From positions 269,116 through 333,115 of IMG/VR virus record IMGVR_UViG_3300032242_000723: 64,000 bases of DNA. One strand, 5' to 3'. Shown here piece by piece: positions 15,862 through 23,825 of the stretch (its first letter is position 1; the number at the start of each line of letters is the position of its first letter). Below the pieces are notes generated by a model, which was not told where the DNA came from, did no database searches, and saw only the letters and a list, made by a program, of their open reading frames with translations. This DNA is from a virus. The translations under genes were made by a program, and so were the position numbers.

Positions 15862-16932
15862 TTGGCAAAACCGTTCGATGTATCAAAATTCCGTAAGGAT
15901 ATTACTAAGGCCATTGATGGCCTAAGTATCGGGTTTAACGACCCAACAGATTGGATTAGCACAGGCAACCATGCACTTAATTATCTCATTAGCGGTGACT
16001 TTAATAAAGGCGTACCTCTTGGTAAAGTTACTGTCTTTGCCGGAGAGTCTGGATCAGGCAAGTCATTCATTTGCTCAGGAAATCTAGTAAGACACGCTCA
16101 AGAGCAAGGCATTTATGTCGTACTCGTTGATAGCGAAAACGCACTTGACGAGGCATGGCTACACGCTCTTGGCGTTGACACTAGCGAAGACAAGCTACTA
16201 AAGCTTAATATGGCAATGATTGATGACGTTGCTAGGACTATTCATGAGTTCATGAAGGGTTATAAGACTATCCCAGACGGCCCTGAAAAGCCTAAGGTAC
16301 TGTTTGTTATTGACAGTCTTGGTATGTTGCTCACTCCAACTGACGTAAATCAGTTTGAAGCAGGTGACATGAAGGGTGATATGGGTCGTAAGCCTAAGGC
16401 ACTGACTGCACTTGTTCGCAACTGTGTAAACATGTTCGGTAATCATAATGTTGGATTGGTTGCTACTAATCACACTTATGCTTCACAAGATATGTTTGAC
16501 CCAGACGACAAGATTTCAGGTGGTCAAGGGTTCGTATACGCATCTAGTATCGTAGTTGCGATGAAGAAACTAAAGCTCAAAGAAGACGAAGACGGCAATA
16601 AGATTTCGGAAGTCAAAGGTATTCGTTCTGCATGTAAGATTATGAAGACGCGATATGCAAAGCCTTTCGAATCAGTTCAAGTCAAGATTCCATATGAGAC
16701 TGGCATGAGTCCCTATTCAGGTCTAGTTGACTTGATTGAAAAGGCTGGCATGCTTGCAAAGGAAGGCAACTCACTTGTTTACACTCGTCTCGATGGTACA
16801 ATCATCAAGAAGTTTCGTAAAGGCTGGGAGCGTAATGACGATAGCTGTTTGGACACTGTTATGACAGAGTTTGAACAGAAGTCAGCCAAGATCGCTCCTA
16901 TCATGGTCGAAGAAGAGGATTCAGCAGAATGA
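15862..16932 (+). CDS. uvsX: UvsX RecA-like recombinase
   Basis: Forms filaments on ssDNA and catalyses strand exchange for recombination-dependent replication. It is 356 aa with a TTG start at 15862, supported by aggaaa 6 bases upstream and by the absence of an early ATG. Walker A is GESGSGKS (61-68), the conserved catalytic Glu region follows as LVDSENALDEAWLHALGVD, and Walker B is KVLFVIDSLGML. L1/L2-like loops are around KGDMGRKPKALTALVR and SGGQGFVYASSIVVAM. The C-terminus is acidic (VEEEDSAE). It overlaps the next gene by 4 bases. Confidence 0.95.
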   Translation: MAKPFDVSKFRKDITKAIDGLSIGFNDPTDWISTGNHALNYLISGDFNKGVPLGKVTVFAGESGSGKSFICSGNLVRHAQEQGIYVVLVDSENALDEAWLHALGVDTSEDKLLKLNMAMIDDVARTIHEFMKGYKTIPDGPEKPKVLFVIDSLGMLLTPTDVNQFEAGDMKGDMGRKPKALTALVRNCVNMFGNHNVGLVATNHTYASQDMFDPDDKISGGQGFVYASSIVVAMKKLKLKEDEDGNKISEVKGIRSACKIMKTRYAKPFESVQVKIPYETGMSPYSGLVDLIEKAGMLAKEGNSLVYTRLDGTIIKKFRKGWERNDDSCLDTVMTEFEQKSAKIAPIMVEEEDSAE

Positions 16933-17216
16933 GTCTAGCACTGGTTAATGAAATCTGGAAACTTCTCAAGGTTAGCATTGAAGCAGGTGACACTAGTGGT
17001 GCCGCAGAGATATTAGTCAACTATCTAGTTGAGGAAGACTACTCTCCGGCTGAAATTAAGCAGGCATTTCGTAATGATACAAACATTAAGAAAGCACTAG
17101 ACTACTATTTAGAAACGCCAGAAGATGGTCTTGTCGAAGTCAAGCATGATCCATATGAATATGAAGATGAAGACGAACTATACTTTGATGACGAAGACTT
17201 TGACGACACGTACTGA
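16929..17216 (+). CDS. acidic-tailed protein between UvsX and UvsY, 95 aa
   Basis: The N-terminal 60 residues are helical (SLALVNEIWKLLKVSIEAG). The last 25 are almost all acidic or aromatic (YEYEDEDELYFDDEDFDDTY), resembling the acidic tails by which SSBs contact partners, or a DNA mimic. It is locked between uvsX and uvsY by a 4-base overlap and a one-base stop/start overlap. I know of no assigned function. A role regulating recombinase loading is inference from location. Confidence 0.7.
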   Translation: MSLALVNEIWKLLKVSIEAGDTSGAAEILVNYLVEEDYSPAEIKQAFRNDTNIKKALDYYLETPEDGLVEVKHDPYEYEDEDELYFDDEDFDDTY

Positions 17217-17674
17217 TGGCGTGGTACAGTAGAGTCTCACAAGATTTAAGTGTACTCCCTGATTTTATCTCACACTATGAAGGTGAGATACAGTCAGCAA
17301 AGGGCGATGTCAAGGTATATGGCAATGTTGAAAAGAACATTGCTGCCCTTCCAGGAATTGCTGAGTATCGTTTCAATCAACTACAAGAGATTGAAGCGGT
17401 ACTCAACTTTCTTAACATACAACTACGAAAGATTCGCAGGAAGCACTTTCAGAAATATTTAGAGAAATACAATCGTCAACTATCAAGCCGTGATGCCGAA
17501 AAATACGTAGACGGCGAAGATGAAGTGGTTGACTTTGAAGTTTTGATCAATGAAGTCGCACTGATACGAAATAAATTTTTAGGTGTCATGAAGGGACTAG
17601 ATAGTAAGAACTTCATGTTAGGCCATATTGTCAGGCTTAGAACAGCTGGTATGGAAGATATTACAATCGGATGA
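17216..17674 (+). CDS. uvsY: UvsY recombination mediator
   Basis: Loads UvsX onto gp32-coated ssDNA. The protein is 152 aa (T4 UvsY is 137 aa). It shows the family core LPDFISHYEGEIQSAKGDVKVYGNVEKNIAALPGI (given in pieces: LPDFISHYEGEIQ, VYGNVEKNIAALPG), then EYRFNQLQEIEAVLNFLNIQLRKI and RKHFQKYLEKYNRQLSSRDAEKY. The start abuts the previous stop. The uvsX-x-uvsY order makes this a dedicated recombination operon. Confidence 0.92.
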   Translation: MAWYSRVSQDLSVLPDFISHYEGEIQSAKGDVKVYGNVEKNIAALPGIAEYRFNQLQEIEAVLNFLNIQLRKIRRKHFQKYLEKYNRQLSSRDAEKYVDGEDEVVDFEVLINEVALIRNKFLGVMKGLDSKNFMLGHIVRLRTAGMEDITIG

Positions 17675-17681
17675 ACATATA

Positions 17682-18863
17682 ATGAATAATGCTTATGTAG
17701 TCGGCTATGGAATGATTGATGCGTTGGGAAACAATCCAAAAGATTGCTTTCAACGAATGTTAGACGATAATGATTATTCTTCCGACATTCCGTCAATGCT
17801 TGAAGAAAATCTCAAAGTTTATCGCGGATATCAAGTAGATGAATCCAAATTAATACTTCCAGAAGGTTGGAGCAATAAAGGTGTTAACTTATCTCAAAAA
17901 CTTGCTATGCATTCTGCAATGCAAGCATTAGAAATGGCAAATCTTCCCTATAGTAGCAATGTTGCAGTTATTTACAGCACAACTTCGGTGATTGATGAAG
18001 CATTAGAAGAGTTTTTTCCCAAACTTATTGCGAACAAAAGAATTAACCCTCGCACGGTAATCAATCGTATTCCTGATATGACTGCCGATCATATTAGCAG
18101 CTATTGGAAATTTATGGGAGTAAGTGCTGCGGTACTTGGCTCTTGTGCAACAGGTATTCTATCGATTGATTATGCAATGCGTTTATTAGACGAATATGAC
18201 TATGTGGTATGCGGTAGTGGTGACGCAGGAACCTTTCGTATTGCAATGAAGAGTTTTTCTTCAGGCGGCGCATTAGGAAACAATAATAAACCATTTGATG
18301 ACGACCGTGAAGGATTTGTCATGGGATCAGGTGCAGGTGTATTGATTCTAGCATCGGCTAAAAGTGTTGAAAAGTATGGTTCAAAAGTTTATGCTACTTT
18401 GTATCCTGCAGGTTTGGCAAGTGATGCATATGATCAAACGTCTCCTGCCGCAGATGGACGAGGATCCCGCTTAGCATTATCCAAAGCAACAGCAAGCAAT
18501 GTTACAATCGATGCAGTATCGGCACATGCTACTAGCACTCCTATAGGAGACATCATTGAATATACTTCGGTAACTGATTATTTCGGAAAGATACCTATCT
18601 ATGCACCTAAATCTAAAATAGGCCATACCCTAGGTGGTTCTGGTATCGTTGAAACGATTTATGCCATTGAGTCAATGAATGCTGGCATAATACCTCATAT
18701 ACAAAACCTAAATAATGCATCGATGGATACATATAACTGTTTAGTACGTACTAACACGCTTTTTGAAGATAAGCCTACGTTACGCACTCTTAATAACTCA
18801 TTCGGTTTTGGTGGTAAATGTGCATCGCAAATTATTGAGGTAACAAGGCACGATTTCGGTTGA
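17682..18863 (+). CDS. beta-ketoacyl-ACP synthase homologue (FabF/KAS II-like)
   Basis: A complete 393-aa thiolase-fold condensing enzyme, starting at ATG 17682 just after uvsY (an in-frame upstream start at 17628 would run into uvsY). All catalytic residues are present: C155 in LGSCATG, H282 in SAHATSTPIGD, K310 and H315 in PKSKIGHTLGGSG, and the C-terminal NNSFGFGGKCAS loop. Such enzymes elongate acyl-ACP in fatty acid or polyketide synthesis. It is about 20 aa shorter than FabF (about 410 aa). The family is not part of the T4 core, so it is probably a host-derived metabolic gene. Whether it makes lipids or a specialised acyl product is unknown. Confidence 0.9.
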   Translation: MNNAYVVGYGMIDALGNNPKDCFQRMLDDNDYSSDIPSMLEENLKVYRGYQVDESKLILPEGWSNKGVNLSQKLAMHSAMQALEMANLPYSSNVAVIYSTTSVIDEALEEFFPKLIANKRINPRTVINRIPDMTADHISSYWKFMGVSAAVLGSCATGILSIDYAMRLLDEYDYVVCGSGDAGTFRIAMKSFSSGGALGNNNKPFDDDREGFVMGSGAGVLILASAKSVEKYGSKVYATLYPAGLASDAYDQTSPAADGRGSRLALSKATASNVTIDAVSAHATSTPIGDIIEYTSVTDYFGKIPIYAPKSKIGHTLGGSGIVETIYAIESMNAGIIPHIQNLNNASMDTYNCLVRTNTLFEDKPTLRTLNNSFGFGGKCASQIIEVTRHDFG

Positions 18864-18888
18864 CTTCGTTTGTTCGTTTTGATAGATT
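18860..18888 (+). promoter_or_regulatory. sigma70-type promoter
   Basis: TTGACT (18860-18865), 17-base spacer, TAGATT (18883-18888). The surrounding sequence is shared with the promoters at 21630 and 46702. It overlaps the end of the ketoacyl synthase gene. Confidence 0.7.
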
Positions 18889-18925
18889 GAATCATAGACA
18901 GAAACACACAAACGGAGCTACTCAC

Positions 18926-19243
18926 ATGACTCAGTTCTCAAACGAAAATCTCAATGATTCTAACGGCTGGCTCTCTTACGGTCCAGAACGCAAGTTCGTT
19001 GCTAACTTCTCAAAGCGTGGTGGTGGTAAGGCTACCTTCATCAAGTTCTTGATCAAGAACTTCACTGTTGAAGAATATTTTGAGATGCTTGAGACTAACA
19101 AGTCTCCACTTGGCATCGCTCAAACTAAGGGCTATGTTCTTCCTCACATCAAGAAGTGGCTCAAGGATCGGGGTTTGCCCCAGACTTCAGCTGGCTTTGA
19201 CACGATGATCCAGCAAAATATGGCTGCTCGATTGGCTGCATAA
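18926..19243 (+). CDS. hypothetical basic protein, 105 aa
   Basis: I start at ATG 18926, preceded by ggag 8 bases upstream and located 38 bases after the promoter's -10 box; the longer open frame from 18860 would include the promoter. The protein starts MTQFSNENLNDSNGW and contains KRGGGKATFIKFLIKNFTVEEYFEML and GYVLPHIKKWLKDRGLPQTS. No catalytic motif is recognised. It has its own early promoter, so it is likely an early host-takeover or nucleic-acid-binding protein, by inference only. Confidence 0.7.
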   Translation: MTQFSNENLNDSNGWLSYGPERKFVANFSKRGGGKATFIKFLIKNFTVEEYFEMLETNKSPLGIAQTKGYVLPHIKKWLKDRGLPQTSAGFDTMIQQNMAARLAA

Positions 19244-19264
19244 TCCTAGATTAAGGGTCATACT

Positions 19265-19597
19265 ATGTCCGCATATGGCTATTATAAAATCAAAATGAGG
19301 CAACGGCTATCAGAAGCACAAAATCATCGCTGCTGCTATTGTCATGTACGCTTTAGTGATGATCGTGCCTCCCCTTATTATGCAACACTTGAACATGTTA
19401 TTCCAATATCGCGCGGCGGAAGTAATAACTTAAAAAATCTTGTGGTAGCGTGTGAAGCATGTAATAACATTCGTGGTAGTAGATATAAGGCTGAAGAGTT
19501 CGGCAACCTAATACAGCATGGTCGCCTGGGTCTTTTGATGAACAACATGCATTTCATTTTTGATAAAATCAAAGCAAACGAGGAACTTGCCACATGA
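19265..19597 (+). CDS. HNH endonuclease, 110 aa
   Basis: A compact HNH nuclease: CCYCHVRF (first zinc CxxC), then LEHVIPISRGGSNNLKNLVVACEACNNIRG (in parts: LEHVIPISRGGSNN, NLVVACEACNNIRG). This contains the catalytic His and Asn and the second CxxC. A short basic N-terminus precedes it. It may be a free-standing homing nuclease or a DNA-processing enzyme. It overlaps the following small gene by 4 bases, an unusual integration for a recently arrived homing gene. Confidence 0.88.
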   Translation: MSAYGYYKIKMRQRLSEAQNHRCCYCHVRFSDDRASPYYATLEHVIPISRGGSNNLKNLVVACEACNNIRGSRYKAEEFGNLIQHGRLGLLMNNMHFIFDKIKANEELAT

Positions 19598-19800
19598 CTA
19601 CGCCTGAAACGATTGAACGCCTTGACAACATCATCGCTAAGTTGGACGAGTCTGACGGCATGTTCGTTTACGGTATGCTCAACAAGATTGAAGCACTTGA
19701 GCGTGAGGTTGCCAAGCTGAAAGAGGATATTGGTTACCTAGAGTTCGCACATGACGATGCAATGTATAACGAAGGTTGGAAATTCGGTGACGGTTACTAA
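19594..19800 (+). CDS. hypothetical coiled-coil protein, 68 aa
   Basis: A short, acidic, helical protein with a heptad-like stretch IEALEREVAKLKEDIGYLE and a C-terminus AMYNEGWKFGDGY. It begins within the HNH stop (ATGA overlap). No family recognised; small coiled coils of this kind often mediate oligomerisation. Confidence 0.6.
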   Translation: MTTPETIERLDNIIAKLDESDGMFVYGMLNKIEALEREVAKLKEDIGYLEFAHDDAMYNEGWKFGDGY

Positions 19801-19801
19801 C

Positions 19802-20068
19802 ATGAAACTGAATATTTCTGCATTCAAGCCTTATGATAAGGACGAAGGATATCACTTCTGTTTTTACCATGAAGAATATCTAAAGATTGGGGTTAATCAT
19901 AACAACCCTAAAGACGGGGGTTATGTTTTGTATGTGATTGACAACGACGATTTTGTCATGAATAAGTTTTATGCATCATATGCAGATGTCATGATTGACT
20001 TTATGTCACTGCTCAAGGTACCACATATACAGATTCGTTCATTGGAAGCACTTGGTTTAGAAGTTTAG
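19802..20068 (+). CDS. hypothetical protein, 88 aa
   Basis: I use ATG 19802, one base after the previous stop, not the longer frame from 19751. Its sequence MKLNISAFKPYDKDEGYHFCFYHEEYLKIGV, read as two strands (MKLNISAF, HFCFYHEEYLKIGV), is beta-rich and aromatic with a short helical tail. No recognised domain. It ends just before the promoter of the RNA ligase gene. Confidence 0.6.
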   Translation: MKLNISAFKPYDKDEGYHFCFYHEEYLKIGVNHNNPKDGGYVLYVIDNDDFVMNKFYASYADVMIDFMSLLKVPHIQIRSLEALGLEV

Positions 20069-20070
20069 AC

Positions 20071-20099
20071 TTGACATCTATCCTCATATAGTCTACATC
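20071..20099 (+). promoter_or_regulatory. probable sigma70-type promoter for RNA ligase
   Basis: A perfect -35 TTGACA (20071-20076) is followed, 17 bases on, by a weak -10 TACATC (20094-20099). Ribosome site aagga precedes ATG 20129. Confidence 0.55.
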
Positions 20100-20128
20100 G
20101 ATCTATAAACTGAAACAAGGAGCATACC

Positions 20129-21349
20129 ATGAACTACGATTTTCCGATTATCAATAACATCTCGGATGTGTTGCCAGCGATTGAAGGTCGTGACGAGTTC
20201 ACGGTTGCTCAAAAGGACGGCTACACTGTCATCAACTATAATGTGATGTTTGAGGATACCTTTCCTCCCGTGAAAGTTACTGGAGGTTCTGCTAAGATGC
20301 GAGCCGAAAGGTCTCGTCATAACGTCCTGCGTCGTGAATGTCGCGGCATCATGTTTGACTCCGTGACTGGCGACATCATCCGTCGTCCTTTTCATAAGTT
20401 CTTTAATGTGAATGAAAGGGATGAAACTCAAGATAACACTATTGATATGTCTAAACCTCATGTTATCCTTGAGAAGCTGGACGGTAGCATGGTCGCTCCA
20501 TTCTACGCGAATGATTTAATGCTATTTGGAACGAAGATGGGTGCTACTGATGTAGCGAAGCCTGTTGAAGCCTTTGTTAATGCAAATCCAAAGTATATTG
20601 ACTTTTCGCGAAACCAGATTGAAAATGGGTTTACTCCTATCTTTGAATGGTGCTCGCGTAAGCAGCGTATCGTTTTAGATTATCCTGAAGATCAGTTGAT
20701 CTTGACTGGTCTCCGTCATCTTGAAACTGGTGAATATGTTTATTATGACGGTTTTGCTAGACTAGGAAAGGCTATGGATATCCCAGTTGTCCGTGCGTTT
20801 GACTCTCGTTCGGATATGAAGGAGTTCATTGAGTACACTCGTGATCTAGAAAACCTCGAGGGCTTTGTCGTTCGCTTTGACGATGGCCACATGCTAAAGT
20901 TAAAGTGTGAATGGTACCTTCAGATCCACCGTGCGAAGGAAGCGATTCTACAAGATCGTAACATCGTTGAGTTGATCCTTGACGAACACTTGGATGATGT
21001 GAAGCCTCACCTGCTTCAGGAAGATCGTGATCGTATCAACAAGTTTGAGAATGATTTCAATCAAGCGATTATGAAAATATCAACTCACATCCTCGACAAG
21101 ATAGTCAAAGATGTTCGTGGCTTGAAGATTTCTCGTAAGGACTTTGCTCTTGTCGTGTCTACTGTCGGTAACCAAAAAGGTGTCAACTATATCGCTCCTA
21201 TCATCTTTACTCTTTGGGATACTAATCCTATTGAGGTGAGTGATGTTGATGCACAGGTCCGCAAGATGGTACGCAAGTATCTGAATAAGATTGCGAGGTA
21301 CGAAGAGATTCGTGCTGCGTGGTTCCCTAATGTAATCTATAACATCTAA
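20129..21349 (+). CDS. rnlA: RNA ligase 1 (T4 RnlA-like)
   Basis: ATP-dependent RNA ligase that repairs broken tRNA anticodon loops, in T4 countering host anticodon nucleases. At 406 aa it is close to T4 Rnl1 (374 aa). The nucleotidyl-lysine is K116 in motif I, LEKLDGSM. Motif III is FEWCS, motif IV is LEGFVVRF and motif V is MLKLKCEWY. An upstream RRECRGIMFD segment and an all-helical C-terminal tRNA-specificity domain (from about residue 280) complete the Rnl1 plan. Early expression from its own promoter fits a counter-defence role. Confidence 0.93.
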   Translation: MNYDFPIINNISDVLPAIEGRDEFTVAQKDGYTVINYNVMFEDTFPPVKVTGGSAKMRAERSRHNVLRRECRGIMFDSVTGDIIRRPFHKFFNVNERDETQDNTIDMSKPHVILEKLDGSMVAPFYANDLMLFGTKMGATDVAKPVEAFVNANPKYIDFSRNQIENGFTPIFEWCSRKQRIVLDYPEDQLILTGLRHLETGEYVYYDGFARLGKAMDIPVVRAFDSRSDMKEFIEYTRDLENLEGFVVRFDDGHMLKLKCEWYLQIHRAKEAILQDRNIVELILDEHLDDVKPHLLQEDRDRINKFENDFNQAIMKISTHILDKIVKDVRGLKISRKDFALVVSTVGNQKGVNYIAPIIFTLWDTNPIEVSDVDAQVRKMVRKYLNKIARYEEIRAAWFPNVIYNI

Positions 21350-21371
21350 ACAACCTTAAAGGAAAAAGACA

Positions 21372-21617
21372 ATGGCTACCGCACTAGAAACTATTAAGTT
21401 CGCTGAAGGCAAACTCCTTGCTGCTAAGACATACTTCCCTGGCAGCAATGAGATTGCTCGTTTGGAGTTCATTGTTGAGGATCTGAGGTCCAAGTTGACC
21501 CCAGAAGAACTCATTCAGCATACCACTAAGGTGGTCAAGACCGAAGCCGATGTAGAGGCTGAGCGTATTGCTACTGTTAAGGCAATGAACGAAAACCGAG
21601 ATAAGCCTAGCATTTAG
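21372..21617 (+). CDS. hypothetical protein, 81 aa
   Basis: A helical protein with an Ala/Glu-rich N-terminus (MATALETIKFAEGKLLAAKTYFPG) and a charged C-terminus. It has an aaagga ribosome site and lies between the RNA ligase gene and the promoter at 21630. No domain recognised. Confidence 0.6.
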   Translation: MATALETIKFAEGKLLAAKTYFPGSNEIARLEFIVEDLRSKLTPEELIQHTTKVVKTEADVEAERIATVKAMNENRDKPSI

Positions 21618-21629
21618 GTACGATTTCGG

Positions 21630-21658
21630 TTGACATCATTTACCCGTTTTGCTATATT
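21630..21658 (+). promoter_or_regulatory. strong sigma70-type promoter for the AAA+ gene
   Basis: TTGACA (21630-21635), 17-base spacer, TATATT (21653-21658). It shares cgatttcggttgac with the 18860 promoter and acccgttttgctatattga with the 46702 promoter. Confidence 0.85.
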
Positions 21659-21690
21659 GATCAAGTTGAAACATTTCAAAAGGAATAAGC

Positions 21691-22698
21691 ATGCCTCGCG
21701 TTCTCGTTAAGTCTGGTGAATATCGCAACTATCCGGTGACCAATGCCGAGTTTGAACTTGTTAAGGGTTTTCAAGTCGGTGCAAAGGGTGGTTATCTAAC
21801 TGTTAAGAACGGTGGGTTTTTCCCCATTGACATTGAAGATATCAAGATCAAGGTCGCAGGACTTGATAACTTTGAAATCGACGGCGAACCAGTTGTTGTT
21901 GAAACTAAGGTCACAGAGACCGACGAAGAGGCAATGAACCGTATTGCTACACGCTTTCAAATCCTAGATGAAATGTCAGCGGCTTGTATCAATGGCAATA
22001 TTCGTGCGATGATCGTCTCGGGTCCTCCGGGTGTTGGTAAATCGTTCGGCGTTGAAACGCAACTTGAAAAGTCTGCGATGTTTGACAAGATCGCAGGCAA
22101 TCGTGTGCGTTATGAAGTTGTCAAGGGTGCAATGACTGCATTGGGTCTGTATGCCCAGCTTTACAAGTACAGCGACAAGAAGAACATCCTAGTGTTTGAT
22201 GACTGTGATAGCGTGTTCATGGACGATCTTACCTTGAACATTCTAAAGGCTGCTCTTGATAGTGGCAAGCGTCGCAAGATTTGCTGGAATTCGGACTCGC
22301 GACTATTGCGTGAAGAAGGTATCCCGCACAGTTTCAACTTTGAAGGCTCTTGCATCTTCATCACGAACATCAAGTTTGACAACATTAAGTCAAAGCGTCT
22401 TCAAGATCACCTCGAAGCATTGCAATCTCGTTGTCACTTCCTTGATCTCACGATTGATACAGCCCGCGATATGATGCTTCGTATCAAGCAAGTTGACCGT
22501 GATGCTAATGGCGGATTGTTCAACGACTATCATTTCCAAAACAATGAGGGCGAAACTGTCCTCGCATACATGGAAGATAACAAGGCTAAGTTGCGTGAGT
22601 TGTCTATTCGTATGGCACTCAAGATTGCTGATCTTGTCAAGATTTCCCCTACTAACTGGAAGAACCTCGCTCAAAGCACTTGTATGAAGCGTTCGTAA
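21691..22698 (+). CDS. AAA+ ATPase, 335 aa
   Basis: An N-terminal domain of about 75 residues is followed by a AAA+ module: Walker A GPPGVGKS (111-118), Walker B ILVFDDCDSVF, a sensor-1-type SCIFITNIKFD, and SRCHFLDL, reminiscent of the clamp-loader SRC finger. It is not an obvious gp44 homologue, since the usual clamp-loader DEAD box and layout are missing. It is monocistronic, with a strong promoter and a UUCG-loop terminator. The substrate (protein remodelling or DNA) is unknown. Confidence 0.85.
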   Translation: MPRVLVKSGEYRNYPVTNAEFELVKGFQVGAKGGYLTVKNGGFFPIDIEDIKIKVAGLDNFEIDGEPVVVETKVTETDEEAMNRIATRFQILDEMSAACINGNIRAMIVSGPPGVGKSFGVETQLEKSAMFDKIAGNRVRYEVVKGAMTALGLYAQLYKYSDKKNILVFDDCDSVFMDDLTLNILKAALDSGKRRKICWNSDSRLLREEGIPHSFNFEGSCIFITNIKFDNIKSKRLQDHLEALQSRCHFLDLTIDTARDMMLRIKQVDRDANGGLFNDYHFQNNEGETVLAYMEDNKAKLRELSIRMALKIADLVKISPTNWKNLAQSTCMKRS

Positions 22699-22725
22699 AA
22701 CTTCTAATCTATACCAGTTAACTTT

Positions 22726-22748
22726 GGGGGCTTCGGCCCCCTTTTTTT
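22726..22748 (+). terminator. intrinsic terminator with UUCG tetraloop
   Basis: GGGGGC (22726-22731), TTCG loop, GCCCCC (22736-22741), then seven Ts. It closes the AAA+ unit just before the next promoter. Confidence 0.95.
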
Positions 22749-22758
22749 ACCAATATAT

Positions 22759-22787
22759 TTGTATTAAAATATTGATGCTGCTATAGT
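22759..22787 (+). promoter_or_regulatory. sigma70-type promoter with leaderless spacing
   Basis: TTGTAT (22759-22764), 17-base spacer, TATAGT (22782-22787), then exactly 6 bases to ATG 22794. Confidence 0.75.
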
Positions 22788-22793
22788 ACTAAG

Positions 22794-23825
22794 ATGAACA
22801 ATAAAGAACATCTCCTTTACTTCTTTTTGCAAGGGACAATAAACCTTAGTCAATATGATTATAAGTTTATGTCTAACCTGCAAACAATGATAAGCAATGA
22901 TAGCAGAGTGACCTCTAACCAGGCAACATTGTTTGATAACCTTATCAGCAAATATCAAAAGCAGTTAGCTAAGGCTGGGTACGATAAGCAAACGCTTAAG
23001 ACATTACCTTGGAAAGCAACCATAGTCGAAAGCACGGCTGAACATACTAGTGCCAGAGTGTCATTGTTTGATAACGAACTTAAGATCAGGGTACCGTTCA
23101 ACAAATCCTTCATTGCTCATTTCAGAGAGAATGTAGTTGACAATCCTTTTACCTGGGACAAAGAGTCTAAGTACTATCGCGCCTATTTTACGACAAACGC
23201 ACTGAAGATCGCATCAAAGTCACTTCCTAAATATTTCCCCACAGTAACCTATCATGATGACCTCGTTGATATCGTGAATGAGTTAAAGAAATATGAGGCA
23301 CCTGTATGGGATCCAATGTTGATCGACAACAACGGTCACTTAATGATCGCCGCTACAAATCCTATCGTGGATAATATCGTAAAGGATATAAATCTTCAGT
23401 TAAATATGAAGACATTGCATACATTATCACGACATGGAATCAAAACTGATAATAAGATCACTGATACTGATCTTAAACTTAAGTTCGCAGCCGAGTATGT
23501 AACCGAAGTAGATTTGGACAACATGGAACAAGTGGCAGAATGGGTGAAGGAACTCGAATGTGATGGTGTGATATTAGGTAGAGGCATCATATATGGTAAA
23601 CCTTACGGACTAGGTGAGACGGCTACGATGAAAGAGATTATTACTACTAATCTAGCCAAACATGATGTGCCCTGTATTGCATCGCACTCATCACAAGAAG
23701 GCGCGACTGTGGACCGTAACTATCTTTTAATGCAACTTACTAGCATGACAACTACGCCAGCATTTCCCAGCAATACTTCTAAGATAATCATAGTGAAAAA
23801 CTCCCGTCCCATAGAGGTCAAATGA
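22794..23825 (+). CDS. UvsW-partner protein with possible HARP-like segment, 343 aa
   Basis: I do not recognise the full-length protein. Around residues 95-145 it reads LKIRVPFNKSFIAHF..., FTWDKESKYYRAYF and LKIASKSLPKYF. This resembles the HARP substrate-recognition domain of SMARCAL1-type annealing helicases (phenylalanine-rich strand, D-x-x-x-x-x-W/Y core). It overlaps uvsW by 4 bases, so a DNA-fork-recognition subunit working in trans with UvsW is an attractive but unproven reading. The gene is led by a sigma70 promoter that would give a leaderless mRNA. Confidence 0.6.
   Translation: MNNKEHLLYFFLQGTINLSQYDYKFMSNLQTMISNDSRVTSNQATLFDNLISKYQKQLAKAGYDKQTLKTLPWKATIVESTAEHTSARVSLFDNELKIRVPFNKSFIAHFRENVVDNPFTWDKESKYYRAYFTTNALKIASKSLPKYFPTVTYHDDLVDIVNELKKYEAPVWDPMLIDNNGHLMIAATNPIVDNIVKDINLQLNMKTLHTLSRHGIKTDNKITDTDLKLKFAAEYVTEVDLDNMEQVAEWVKELECDGVILGRGIIYGKPYGLGETATMKEIITTNLAKHDVPCIASHSSQEGATVDRNYLLMQLTSMTTTPAFPSNTSKIIIVKNSRPIEVK

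Noticed and set aside
17628-17681. Upstream start of the ketoacyl synthase within uvsY
   Set aside because: The extra 18 residues have no family resemblance, whereas ATG 17682 gives the usual short strand before VVGYGM.
18860-18925. Upstream start of the 18926 gene
   Set aside because: It would start inside the -35 box of a clear promoter; ATG 18926 has a ribosome site and follows the promoter.
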